DNA of 64,000 nucleotides from Hevea brasiliensis (lineage: Eukaryota; Streptophyta; Magnoliopsida; Malpighiales; Euphorbiaceae). The number at the start of each line of letters is the position of its first letter. Within the stretch, counting starts at the first letter, position 1. Made by a program: the position numbers and the translations under genes. The stretch is from the NCBI RefSeq assembly GCF_030052815.1, contig NC_079505.1:29876287-29940286 (forward strand), in the 5' to 3' direction. The notes under the pieces were generated by a model. The model made no database searches. It was not told the DNA's origin and worked only from the letters and a program-made list of their open reading frames with translations. Below are positions 26,004 to 37,126 of this stretch, one piece after another.

Positions 26004-26013
26004 ATCTCCCACT
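26004..26013 (-). other. Copia1 polypurine tract
   Basis: AGTGGGAGAT on the minus strand, immediately before the 3' LTR (TGTTAGTAG). Confidence 0.85.
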
Positions 26014-26017
26014 AGCA

Positions 26018-26570
26018 CTAGAGCCATTCATTACAATACCTTAGACCTATCTTCTCAAGATGTCGGTCTAACTGAACTTGTGACAAAAGCTTAGTGAATG
26101 GATCAGCTGGATTTTCAGCTGATGCTATTTTCTGCATGGCTAAATCGCCTTGCCCAACTATATCTCTGATAATGTGGTAGTGCCTTTCTATGTGTTTGGA
26201 TTTTGGGTGAGACCTTGGTTCCTTAGGCTCCATTATTGTCACGGTGTAGTGGGCTAACGACTCAATGGAAGGAACTCTTTGTTCACGAACTTCTTTATCC
26301 AAACTTCTTTTCGATGCATATACTCTGGAATCTGTGCTCTGTTTGGAACTCTTCCAACACCTCCATTACAAATGAACACATATCCAGAGGTAGACTTTCT
26401 ATCATCGATTTACGATTGGAAATCGTAACCATCCAATTGCAAGTCTCCACCTCCATAAATCAAGAATAAATCCTTAGTTCTTCTCAAGTACTTAAGGATA
26501 TTCTTGCTATCGATGTTTCAAACGATTGGATTGATACCGCTAGTCAAACTAACGATATGCGATATCAGGC
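26018..26570 (-). pseudogene. Copia1 RNase H, decayed
   Basis: The longest open segment (26018-26302) is the C-terminal part of copia RNase H: EPRSHPKSKHIERHYHIIRD and ENPADPFTKLL, seen as KSKHIERHYH and NPADPFTK. Both are hallmark motifs of copia RNase H tails. Upstream, 26303-26570 keeps only scrambled frames of the domain front. It ends a few codons before the polypurine tract, as expected for the polyprotein C-terminus. Confidence 0.85.
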
Positions 26571-27500
26571 CTAGTACACAACATTGCATACATTAAACTT
26601 CCAATAGCCAAGCATATGGAATCCCATCTTATCTCTTTCTTCAGGTGTCTTTGGAGACATCTCTTTAGAAAGGTGGATACCATGTCTCACTGGTAACAAT
26701 CCTCTCTTGGAATCAAGCATGTTAAACCTTTTTAACACCTTTTCCAAGTATAGACTTTGGGATAAACCAATTATTCTTTTCGCTCTATCTCTATAGATGC
26801 GAATCCCAAGAATATAGGTTGCCTCCCTAAGTCTTTCATGGAGAATGTATTTGACAACCATACCTTTATAGTCGTCAACATACCGTATCATTACCCATCA
26901 ACGATATGTCATCCACATATAAGACAAGGAAAGTGATACACTAACCTTCTTATATACACATGGCTCATCCTCATTTTTGATAAAACCAAAAGATTTAATG
27001 GCTTCATCAAAATGGATGTTCCAACTCCTCGAAGCTTGTTTCAACCCATAAATGGATCGCTTTAGCTTGCATACTTTGGAACCATCTTGGAATTCAAATC
27101 CCCTAGGTTGTTCCATGAAAATGTTTTCTTCAATGTATCCATTGAGAAAATTGACATCCATCGCCAAATCTCATAATCATAGTATGCATATTGCTAATAA
27201 AATCCTAATTGATTTAAGCATGGCGAAAGTCTCCTCATAGTCTATTCCTTGCCTTTGGCGAAACCCTTTCGCTACTAGCCTTGCCTTATAGGTCTCTACC
27301 TTTCCATCGAACCAATTTTCTTCTTGAAAACCCATTTGTTCCCTATAGGTACAATACCTTGGTGGGTCAACAAGATCCCAAACTTGATTCTTATACATGG
27401 AATCAATCTCGGATTTCATAGCATCAATCCATTTTGAAGAGTCTATATCGATATAGCTTCTTCATAGGTAAGTGGATCATCTCCATGATCTACTTCTTCA
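26571..27500 (-). pseudogene. Copia1 reverse transcriptase, decayed
   Basis: Fragments in order on the minus strand: MKSEIDSMYKNQVWDLVDPP and YKARLVAKGFRQRQGIDYEETF (27177-27419); NGYIEENIFMEQPRGFE and SIYGLKQASRSWNIHFDEAI (26898-27167); TYILGIRIYRDRAKRIIGLSQ and RHGIHLSKEMSPKTPEERDKM (26571-26891). The catalytic YVDD block survives near 26920, but only in a shifted frame; the open frame reads YMWMTYR instead. Copia2 keeps the same domain nearly intact, and by comparison copia1 has lost several short pieces, including part of the block before NGYIEEN. Confidence 0.88.
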
Positions 27501-27593
27501 TGAGTAGACAACTCTTGTTCTTCTTCATGAAGAAAACCATATCTCATGGGTGAGATATTGTTCTTAGATGTTTCATCAATGGGTATAGGTTGA

Positions 27594-28512
27594 CTAGATG
27601 GATCTATATCCATCATTCTCCAATTCTAACTCTATTTGCCTTCCTTTGCCTCCTTCTTGGACAAATTGTTGTTCAAGAAATGTGGCATATCTACTTATCA
27701 CAACCTTTTGTGAAGTAGGCAAATAAAAATAATATCCAAAACTATCTTTTGGATATCCAACAAATCGACCTTTTTCTGATCTGGTCTCCAATTTATCGTT
27801 TTGATATAATTTGGACAACCCCAAATCTTAACATGCTTAAGACTTGGTTTTCTTCCATGCCATATCTCATAAGGTGTGGAAGAAAGCGATTTTGATGGAA
27901 TCCTATTCGAATATATAAAGTGATTCTAATGCAAATCCCCAAAGGAGATTGGCATATCGGTATAGCTCATCATACTCGTACCATATCTAATAGGTGCGAT
28001 TTCTCCTTCGGATACACCATTCAGTGTGGCGCGTTCAGAGAGAGTGAGAGAAACAATGCCATGCTCTCTCAAGTATTCATCAAATTTCAAATATTCACCT
28101 CCACGATCGATCGAAGAGCTTTAATATTCTTTCTGTTTGATTTTCTACTTGATTTAAATTCTTTAAACTTTTCAAAGGATTCATGTTTGTATTTCATCAA
28201 ATACAAATACCCAAACCTTGATTTATCATCAGTAAAGGTAATAAAATAATGAAAGCCCCCTCTAGCCATTTCTTTAAACGGACCACATACATCACTATGT
28301 ATTAGTTCCAAAATATTTTCAGCTCTTAGCCCTTGTCCAACAAAAGGTGTTCTAGTCATTTTGCCTTGAAGGCAAGATTCACAAGTTGGAGTAGGCTCAG
28401 AGCCCAATGAGGATAGAATCCCCATTTTCTCCAATTTTGCAATCCTATCTTCTGCAACATGACATAACCTTAAGTGCCAAATATATTTTGAACTTGAGTT
28501 GGTTTTCACCAT
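27594..28512 (-). pseudogene. Copia1 integrase, decayed
   Basis: The front part (28087-28512) has the zinc region WHLRLCHVAEDRIAKLEKMG with CESCLQGKMTR, the first catalytic Asp in IHSDVCGPF, and HYFITFTDDKSRFGYLYL. It breaks at KALRSIVEVNI, where copia2 reads RSDRGGEY, so the second catalytic Asp is frameshifted. The middle (27825-28086) is only traceable by nucleotide similarity to copia2. The C-terminal part resumes at 27824 with KLETRSEKGRFVGYPKDSFG and ATFLEQQFVQEGGKGRQ. Confidence 0.87.
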
Positions 28513-28545
28513 GGCATTGCATTCATTTAGATTGCTATACTCTGG

Positions 28546-29378
28546 CTAGTGGAAACACTTTCTTACTGGCAATGGAAACACTTTCCTGTTAGCAATGGAA
28601 ACACTTTCCTGTTGGCAGTGGAAACACTTTCCTTTGCCTTTATCAGCTTTAGTCTTTCTTTTCTGTTTAGCTATTTTCTTGGAAGGACCAGGAATCTGAG
28701 GTTTCTTTTTCTTATTGCCCTTCTTCTTATTGGACTTTCCAGCAGAAGAAGATGCAACCAAAGCTACCTCTTTTCCTTTATTGCCTGGCATATTCTTTTG
28801 GGCAATAACCAGCATGTTGAGTAATTCAGCTAAGGTGCATTCCTGTTTAGTCATATGGAAATTTGTCACAAAATTCCCAAAAGACTCAGGAAGGGACTGA
28901 AGGATCAAATCCGTTTGTAGTAGGAAATCCATATTGAAGTCAAGATGTTCCAACTGCTCAATCAGCCGAATCATCTTGTGGACATGATCCTCAACATTCT
29001 GTCCCTCAAACATCCTCATACGGAATAGCTGTCTAGATATCTCATACCTAGCATTTCTGCTGTGCTCACCTTACAACTCTTGTAGGTGAAGGAGGATCTC
29101 ACTTGCACTCTACAAGTTTTCATCGTAACTCATTACTCATGGAAGCAAACATGTAACACTTAGCTCTCATATCATGCTCCTTCCACTTGTCCAAAGTTTC
29201 ATGTTCCTCTTAAGTGGCCTCTGGAGGTAAGGGACCAGAACATTTGAATCTAGAACATATCCTATATGTTCAAGGTTCAGACAAGTTTCAAATTTCTTAG
29301 CCAATCTTAGGTCTGTCAACTGTTGTGATCAAGTATGCTTGCAAGGATATTGGATGGTGGTGGTTGTTTTGTGCTCAT
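28546..29378 (-). pseudogene. Copia1 gag with a 23-bp repeat in place of the zinc knuckle
   Basis: By comparison with copia2, gag starts at ATG 29378. The N-terminal part is frameshifted, and the frame is open from 29019 (MRMFEGQNVEDHVHKMIRLI, NFHMTKQECTLAELLNML, then a lysine-rich stretch). After GKCFHC, where copia2 continues into a full CCHC knuckle and a protease, four copies of a 23-bp unit follow (28550-28633). Because 23 is not a multiple of three, they are read in successive frames: CFHCQQ, ESVSIANR, KVFPLPVR, KCFH, stop. The sequence then jumps straight to the pre-integrase region, so the knuckle end and whole protease are deleted. Confidence 0.88.
28550..28633. repeat. 23-bp tandem repeat in copia1 gag
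   Basis: Units start at 28550, 28573, 28596 and 28619 (the last partial). On the plus strand each starts TGGAAACACTTTC. It is derived from the zinc-knuckle codons of gag. Confidence 0.9.
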
Positions 29379-31140
29379 TTTTATCGTAAAATTAAAAAAT
29401 AACCAGATTAATTAGTAAATGTATCATGTAATTAACCAAAATGATTATGGTCTTTTAATCAAATTGGTCCTCCCACTAACTTAGCGAATCCTACACGTCC
29501 AAAGTAGAAAACGGAAATCCTAGTTGGATGGATTTCTAGTGGGTGATTGAATTCTTATAATTCTATTGATCATCCTCAGGTACATCCATTATTGGAATTA
29601 CAATAAACTATAAGTGAGCAACTCCTTGCCCATCACATCTCATGTGAGGTTCAATCCTTTACCTAGCCCCTAATGCTCAAAATCTCAGGTACATCCATTA
29701 TTGACTTATCTTGCATTAGTTAAGTTGATCCCATTGAGCGATAATTATGCAAATAATTTTAATGTCGTCAGGTAAATCCAATATTGACCACCAAACAATT
29801 TACATATTTACAACATCTCATGCTTAACAATTATTCTTAAGAAAATCTCTTAAATTAATTGCATCTCATGCAACTATTTAAAATTTCTTAAAATAATTGC
29901 CCCAATGGAGGGCTTATGTTATAATTACTTTAATTATAGCATTTCCAACTTAATCATTTGTTTGGAAGATTTTATGGTCATTCTATTTACTATTAAGATC
30001 TCACTTTGCACATTATCCATTTAGCATGCATATATCATATAATTGCATACATTCCCATACATCTCATGCATTCATGGATAAGTAGTAAATATGGTATGAT
30101 CATGGACTTTCTAAGGGATTCAATTCTGAGCCACCAAGAATTGAATCGCATTCTAGGTGCATTTCATTCATTCATTTTACAAGAGTTGCTGAAGGAGTAC
30201 ATAATCAACACTTGATATTGAATTCCTCCCACTGGTCCCACCAATGCTCTTGACCTCCTTGAACTTCTTGCAATCCAATATTACATAGTAATCCTTGGCA
30301 TACCAAGGCAAATTTACAAGAACTTAAATAAATGAAATTACAACCCAAAAAATATTACAAACTTAATAATACATGCCCAAAATAAATTAAAATAAATTAA
30401 TTAATTTACAATCTCAAAGAAACATAAAAGAAATAAATCCAATCACATTGGTCTTTTATAGTCCATGATCATCCATCATGCATATCACTATTTAACAATT
30501 AAATAAAACATACATTCTTAAATTAAATTGAATATCTCATATTCAACTTAAAAATCCAGATTTGAATATGATTCAAATAAATTTAAAAATTCAGATTTGA
30601 ATCTCATTCAAACAAATTTAAAAATTCAGATTTGAATCACATTCAAACAACTTCAAAAATTCAGATTTGAATCACATTCAAACATTTTTAAAAAAATCAG
30701 ATTTGAATCATATTCAAATATTTTTTAAAAAATCAGATCTGAATTTTATTGAATCAAATTTAAAAAATCAGATTTAAATATGATTCAAACAACTTTAAAA
30801 ATTCAGATTTGAATCACATTCAAACAACTTTTAAAATTCAGATTTGAATCACATTCAAACAATTTTTAAAATTCTGATTTGAATCATAATTTAATTGTGT
30901 GATTAGAACAACTAATTAAACACTTTAATTAGTCAATGAATAGGCCTTAGATCATACAACAATTGCAGAATTAAAAGCCAAACCTTGAATCACCCATGGA
31001 ACCATTGTTGCCGCCACCAATGGTGGCTTCTCCATGTGTGACGCCACATCTCATGATCCAACCAGCAATGAACCTCTTGATCTCATGATCAAACACACAA
31101 TTAAATTATATAATCAACAATCTAAATGGCAAATATAGTG
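29379..31140 (-). other. Copia1 untranslated leader
   Basis: About 1.76 kb between PBS and gag, with no coding resemblance. It contains the ten-unit repeat at 30555-30893, three copies of a motif read on the plus strand as GGTACATCCATTATTG or a close variant (near 29579, 29689 and 29771), and near the PBS a hairpin GCCACC-AAT-GGTGGC (about 31013-31027). Part of it is shared with copia2 at 35237-36004. Confidence 0.75.
30555..30893. repeat. Ten-unit ~35-bp repeat in the copia1 leader
   Basis: Each unit reads roughly TCAGATTTGAATCACATTCAAAC plus an A/T-rich tail, and each holds a small palindrome TTTGAAT-CAC-ATTCAAA. Units differ by a few bases. It lies between PBS and gag. Confidence 0.88.
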
Positions 31141-31152
31141 GCTCTGATACCA
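31141..31152 (-). other. Copia1 primer-binding site
   Basis: TGGTATCAGAGC on the minus strand, 2 bp inside the 5' LTR; complementary to initiator tRNA-Met. Confidence 0.92.
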
Positions 31153-31154
31153 AT

Positions 31155-33209
31155 TGAAGGAACGGAAGCGTGAAAAACACAAGATTATACCATTGAATTC
31201 AAAAATTTTCACCTAGGGTCACATGCACCATGCAAGATTTATTTTTATCTATTTGATTTCAATGATAAATAACATATTAAAACTCTTTTAATATGTTTTT
31301 GGATCTGTATTTGCCATTTAAAATTTTAAAATTAATCAGATTAATTTTAGAACCCTAGATTAAATCAAGAACGATTACACTAACCTCTTGATGTCTTTGA
31401 GATTTGTCTTGAGGACACGGATGTTGTCCCTCGAGCTTGACCACACCCAGCACAGCTATGGCAGCCCTTGAAGAGCTTCTATAGAATTTTCTATTAATTA
31501 GAAAATCAAGTTCTGCCTTTTAAGAGATTAAAGATGTAAGACACTAGAAACAATTTCTAGTGTTCTTAATTCAAGAGATTGATGGCTAATCTCTTTGAAT
31601 TGATGAGAGATGAAGAGAAATAGCTGGAGAGGCTCAAAGTGGCGTGACATATGAGAGGAGAGGCTGCTGGTTATGTTTTCTTTTCATAACCACACTTAAA
31701 TAGCTAGGTTAACACATTAAACCCTAGCCACATGTCACCTTTTGATTAGCTCTAGGTTTAAGTGACCCAATCACATTGTGCCAAGTGTCAAACCTATATT
31801 TAATCTTGATTTTAATCATCTTACATGATTAAAAAAAACATTTGGCAAGCTTATGTGTTATGCCATGTGTCACCATCTCATGGTGCCACGTGTCGAAATG
31901 ACCAAAATGCCCTGTGTCTTAATTTTGAGTTCTTAACCCAAAATAATTATTTTCTTCTTCTAATTAATTTATATCAAATATAAATTAATTAATTAATCTC
32001 TATTAATTAATTTCTCATCAATTAAATTCATATTTAAACACTTTAAATATAAATTTAATTTATACTACACATCCAATAATCTAGATTTGGTTTCAAGTCA
32101 TGCTAGGCACTTTGCAATTTAATTGCAAACCAAATCTATTTAATTAATCAATTAAACTCTTTAATTAATTAATTAAATCATATTTAAATAGGTGATAACT
32201 TGTGTATGTGTGTGACTTACTAGGCTCATCACTAATTGGCAATGAGACATGATATCAACTCTTAATATCATCAGAACTCTTTCTTACCATAAATGATTTC
32301 TCTAAATCATTTTATGAACCTCATAGACCATGGTTAACACCTAGCATAGCATGCCATGGCCACCCAATTAGTAATAAGGTTTACCTTAAATGAACCTATA
32401 ATCATATGTTACCATGCACTATAATCTCTCTGTTACAAAATCCCAACTCAGTCATGGTTTATGTCAAATGCCATTTGCTATGAATATTATGTTCTCTTTT
32501 AATTCCAGTTCTTGATTAAAAGATTTTCTCATCGAAACTCTTTTCAATAAATCTATCTGTCTGGCCGGAACTTGAAACATCAAGAACAATTAAATGAACA
32601 TAGGATTTTATCTCTATTTACTTAGAGGAACAGATTCCATCTTGATCAACACCTATCTCCATATATAACTAGTAAGAGCCAACACATGCCCATATACCCA
32701 TACATAGTACAAGTATGAAAGCAGTATCAAACTCAAACTACCTATATACAAGATAATATCTGTCTAAAGATTATATGAAATCATATGATTTATGACAAAA
32801 CATTGACAAGAGTAAACTCCATGTGCTTGTCATAAGTGTCACTGGTTCGGCCTACTTATCATTTATAAGTGCCTATCATGTTTGTCATATGGCATGAGAC
32901 TCACCATTCCATCTTATTTATATCTCATATAAATAACTTGGGAACAAACATGAATACAATCTTTCTGGATAAGTCATGTCCTTATTATGAAGTATCCTCG
33001 ATTGTGAACCTATTTATGATACTTTGTGCTAGAAATTTTGTCACTCATATTCTTAACAACTTAAGAATAATATTTCTAACAAAATATCAATGGACCTTTT
33101 CTATTACACATAAATATATTATGTAAACGGAAAAGTGGAAATGCCTTTTATTATTAAAATATGTACAAGATACATACTAAATGATATGCTCTAGGGCATA
33201 CTACTAACA
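31155..33209 (-). repeat. Copia1 5' LTR
   Basis: 2055 bp, TGTTAGTAG...TTCCTTCA on the minus strand. Differences from the other LTR are concentrated near 31390-31500. It carries the same antisense ORF at 32869-33126. Confidence 0.95.
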
Positions 33210-35236
33210 TCCCAAACTCCATTTCATCAACAAAATCTCAAAATTTCTAAAATATACTCCCATTTCTCATTCATTCATTTCATATGATATTCATATAAAA
33301 GTCATAAATAAATGTTCACTTTTTCATTCATAAACACAATTTCTATTATTTACATCAATACCAAAATACATTACATAAGTCTTAATTACACATGAGAAAA
33401 TAAAAGTTAATTACAAAATACCAAAATAAAACCTAGTGTCCTACCAATGCATTGATGACGGTGAGGTGACACGGACACTATGTAGAGCTATAGAAGGTCT
33501 CACCCAGTCTATGGTCTACTGGGCTCTCGGTCGGTCTCTCCAGAACCTATGCATGGCAAAAAGTAACGTGCTAAGCAATAATGCTTAGTGGTGCCAATAA
33601 TAGAATAAAAAGAAATAACAGAAAATAAATGTGCAGTGCATGTTCTGATATCTTATGTAGATAATTTTTCGATCATTATTGATAATCTTATTTATTTTGT
33701 ACTTCTTATATTCATAATTTCATTAAATTTATTCACTTTCATTTTTGGTTGCCCAAGTAACCTATACTGGATGACTGGACTGGATAAACGGGTAAACTGG
33801 CATTGGGTATCAAGTACCTCGGCCGTCACACCATCGGTCACATATGTGTCTCCCGGTGTGCAACAGAATAGCTAATAAGCTGTAATAACATTAGGCACAA
33901 TGCCAAGTATCATCACAATGTCAGAATGGCTAAAAAGCCATAAAATCACAGAATGGCATAATGCCATGTGCAGTACTGCTAACTGAACCCTATTGGCATG
34001 CTAACCTATCTAAACCAATCTTGCTAGGTGTACTAGGGCATGTTACACTTTTAAATTGTACAATTCTAAAAATTTAAGTTTAGGTGTTACTATTCATTTC
34101 ATTAGTCAACTAAAATGTTGACTTTTACATAGGCAATAGGTACATTGGTTTTAATACTCCCAACATATCACATTTTGCATTCTAAAGTTGTTGGTATTGA
34201 TTGCCAATACCATTTCTAAGCTTAGTGTTAGTTGTTAAAAATTTTCAGATTTCAACCCTTGTGTTTACTGTTCCATTGTCATTTTTACAGTAAGAATTTG
34301 GCAAAGTTATCGACATGAAAGTTGTTCCTTATTGTGTCTAGTTACATTTCGTTTTTTGAATCACTCCATTTGGAGTTTTGTAACTCAAGTTATGACCTAA
34401 ACACCATAACTGGCCGAATTGCAAACTTTCCAGATTTTCTGGACTAATCAAATCTACAATGTTTTGTGCAGTGAGTTTAGGTCACTTTTTGAACATGTTA
34501 TGGTCAAAATTTGGATTAGGTTTCTTTATGAAAGTTGTAGGTCAATATCTCAGCTTTCTGCTGGTAAAATTTCAAGTCAATTGGACTTTTCTACTCTGAG
34601 TTATGACCAAATGAATAAACACTATTTATTTGGTCATTTTGCCTAGGCAGAATGCAAGTCACCCGGATTAGGGCAATTTTTAGGTCAACTTGGTTTGGTT
34701 TTCTGGGCAAGATTTCTATACCAAAGTTGTGCCATTATGCGTCTAGTTTCATGTCCAATTGGCCTTGCACCAATTGAACCTCTATAACTCCATTTATAAC
34801 TGCCCAAACCTACTGGACTCATACTCAGTCCTGCAGGTCAGCCAAGGCAGCTTACCCTAACTCAAATACCAAGCCTTAACTCACTTCATTTCCTCATCAT
34901 ACACATTCAAATGGTCACTAATTAACCATTACAAGGTTAATGAACCATCACATAAGCAAACCCTAATGTTGTTAAGTGTCCATATTTTTCCATATTCATA
35001 CATGCCAAATCTTTGCATTTCACCTACACAACTAAGCTCAATCATTCATTTAGCACCAAGGGCTGCTCATCAATACTTTGCTATCAAGCAAAATCACCAA
35101 CCCTAACTAACCCTAGCTGCCTAAATTTATAGGGTGCACACACACACTTGTTTGTTTCATTTTCTTACATTTCCTACACATTTCATGCCATTAAACATGA
35201 ATTAAACTAAAAATAGCAAAAGTTTGGTCACTTACA

Positions 35237-36004
35237 ACTTGGTGGCTCAGAATTGAATCCCTTAGAAAGTCCATGATCATATCATATTTATTTATTATCC
35301 ATGAATGCATGAGATGTATGAGAATGTATGCAAGTATATGATATATGCATGCTAATTGAATAGTGTGCAAAGTGAGACCTTAATAGTAATTAGGATGACC
35401 ACAAAATCTTCCAAATAAATGATTAAGTTGGAAATGCTATAATTAAAGTAATTATAACATGGGCCCTCTATTGAGGCAATTATTTTAAGAAATTTTAAAT
35501 ACTTACATAAGATGCAATTAATTTAAGAGATTTTCTTAAGAATAATTGTTAAGCATGAGATGTTGTAAATATGTAAATGGTTTGGTGGTCAATATTGGAT
35601 GTACCTGAGGACATTAAAATTATTTGCATAATTACTGGCTCAATGGGATCAACTTAACTAATGCAAGATAAGTCAATAATGGATGTACCTAAGATTTTGA
35701 GCATTAGGGGCTAGGTAAAGGATTGAACCTCACATGAGATGTGATGGGCAAGGAGTTGCTCACTTATAGTTTATTGTAATTCCAATAATGGATGTACTTG
35801 AGGATGATCAATAGAATTATAAGAATTCAATCACCCATTAGAAATCCATCCAACTAGGATTTCCGTTTTTTACTTTGGAAGTGTAGGATTCGCTAAGTTA
35901 GTGGGAGGACCAATTTGATTAAAAGACCATAATCATGTTGGTTAATTACATGATACATTTACTAATTAATCTGGTGATTTTCTGCAGTTAATTTTCTGAT
36001 AATA
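35237..36004 (+). other. Copia2 leader fragment
   Basis: It matches the reverse complement of the gag-proximal copia1 leader. Three copies of CAATAATGGATGTACCTGAGG or close variants lie at 35589-35612, 35671-35696 and 35782-35806. It is not translated. Confidence 0.7.
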
Positions 36005-37126
36005 ATGAGCACAGAACAACCACCACCATCCAATATCCTTGCAAGCATACTTGATCGTAAGAGGTTGACAGGACCTAATCTGTCTGATTGGCTTAGAAAT
36101 TTGAAACTTATCCTGAACCTTGAACATATAGGATATGTTCTAGACTCACAGGTTCCTAGTCCCTTACCTCCAGAGGCCACGCAAGAGGGACATGAAACTT
36201 TGGATAAGTGGAAGCAGCATGATATGTGAGCCAAGTGTTACATGCTTGCTTCTATGAGTAATGAGTTACAGAAGCAACATGAGAACATGCAATATGCAAG
36301 TAAGATGCTCCTTCACCTATAAGAGTTGTATGGTGAACATAGCAAGAATGCTAGGTATGAGATATCTAGGTAGCTATTTTGCATGAGGATGTCTGAGGGA
36401 CAAAATGTTGGGGATCATGTCCACAAGATGATTCGGCTGATTGAGCAGCTGGAACATCTTGACTTTAACTTACTGCAGACGGATTTGATCCTTCAGTCCC
36501 TTCTTGAGTCTTTTGGGAATTTTGTGACAAATTTCCATATGACTAAACAGGAATGCACCTTGGCTAGTTTACTCAACATGCTAGTTATTACTCAAAAGAA
36601 TATGCCAGGCAATAAAGGAAAAGAGGTAGCTTTGATTGCATCTTCTTCTGCTGGAAAGCCCAATAAGAAGAAGGGCAATAAGAAAAAGAAACCTCAGATT
36701 CCTGGTCCTTCCAAGAAAATAGCTAAACAGAAAAGGAAGACAAAAGGAAAGTGTTTCCATTGCGAGAAGGATGGGCACTGGAAAAGGAACTGCCCAGAGT
36801 ATCTTGCTTCTCTGAAGGACAAGAAGGATAGACCTTCGAAAGGTATGTCTATATCTTGTTATTTAGATTCTGATGATACTCATAGTTCATCTATAGCTTG
36901 GGATTTAGATACTGGTGCCAGTTCTCACATTTCTTATGATATGCAGGAACTAGCAAATAGTAGCAGCTTGCTTTCTCGAGATGTTAGAGTCTGGATTGGC
37001 AATGGCTCAACTATTGAAGCTTTAGCCATAGGATCTAAATCTTTTTACATGTTTGGACATGTTTTGTGTTTGGATAATATTTCATATGTACCTGATGCTT
37101 TTAAGAACATCATTTCTATATCTAGT
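36005..37126 (+). pseudogene. Copia2 gag and protease
   Basis: ATG at 36005 opens MSTEQPPPSNILASILDRKR. The frame stops at 36229, where TGA follows KQHDM. It is lost to 36382 and then open from MRMSEGQNVGDHVHKMIRLI. A complete CCHC zinc knuckle is present, CFHCEKDGHWKRNC, followed by the aspartic protease active site LDTGASSHIS and the later block VWIGNGS. At 37126 the reading frame is cut by the solo LTR and resumes at 39215 (the left side ends in IISISS, the right side begins LTRNGYEF). It is decayed by one stop and a short frameshifted stretch. Confidence 0.88.

Larger units (their letters stand above)
23954..33209 (-). mobile_element. Copia1: complete but defective Ty1/copia element, TSD TCCCA
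   Basis: 9256 bp, flanked by TCCCA at 23949-23953 and 33210-33214. LTRs of 2050 and 2055 bp run TGTTAGTAGTATGCCC...CCGTTCCTTCA on the minus strand. The order from the right is 5' LTR, PBS, leader of about 1.8 kb, gag, integrase, RT, RNase H, polypurine tract and 3' LTR, which is the copia order (integrase before RT). The protease is missing and all domains are broken. By eye the LTRs differ by only a few percent, mostly in one patch near 24190-24340. The lineage within copia is uncertain (Tork/Angela-like). Confidence 0.95.
23676..35236 (-). repeat. LTR E: B-type LTR, truncated, host of copia1
   Basis: Two pieces of one minus-strand B-type LTR: 23676-23953 and 33215-35236, separated by copia1 and rejoining at its TSD. 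Its left tip is TGTGACACCCC, the 3' end of the LTR. It carries hairpin 1 at 33571-33588 and stops near 35236 at its donor-like region, where copia2 sequence begins. About 1.2 kb of its 5' part is missing. It lacks the 390-bp internal duplication of the G2 LTRs and differs clearly from them in the overlap, so it is not the missing half of the G2 3' LTR. The left flank GACTA has no visible partner. Confidence 0.8.

Noticed and set aside
28550..28633. A genuine multi-knuckle Gag extension
   Set aside because: Units of 23 bp shift the frame, only the first unit keeps the CFHC start, and a stop follows.
30555..30893. Possible CRISPR-like array
   Set aside because: Units are contiguous and diverged, without spacers, inside a plant retroelement leader.
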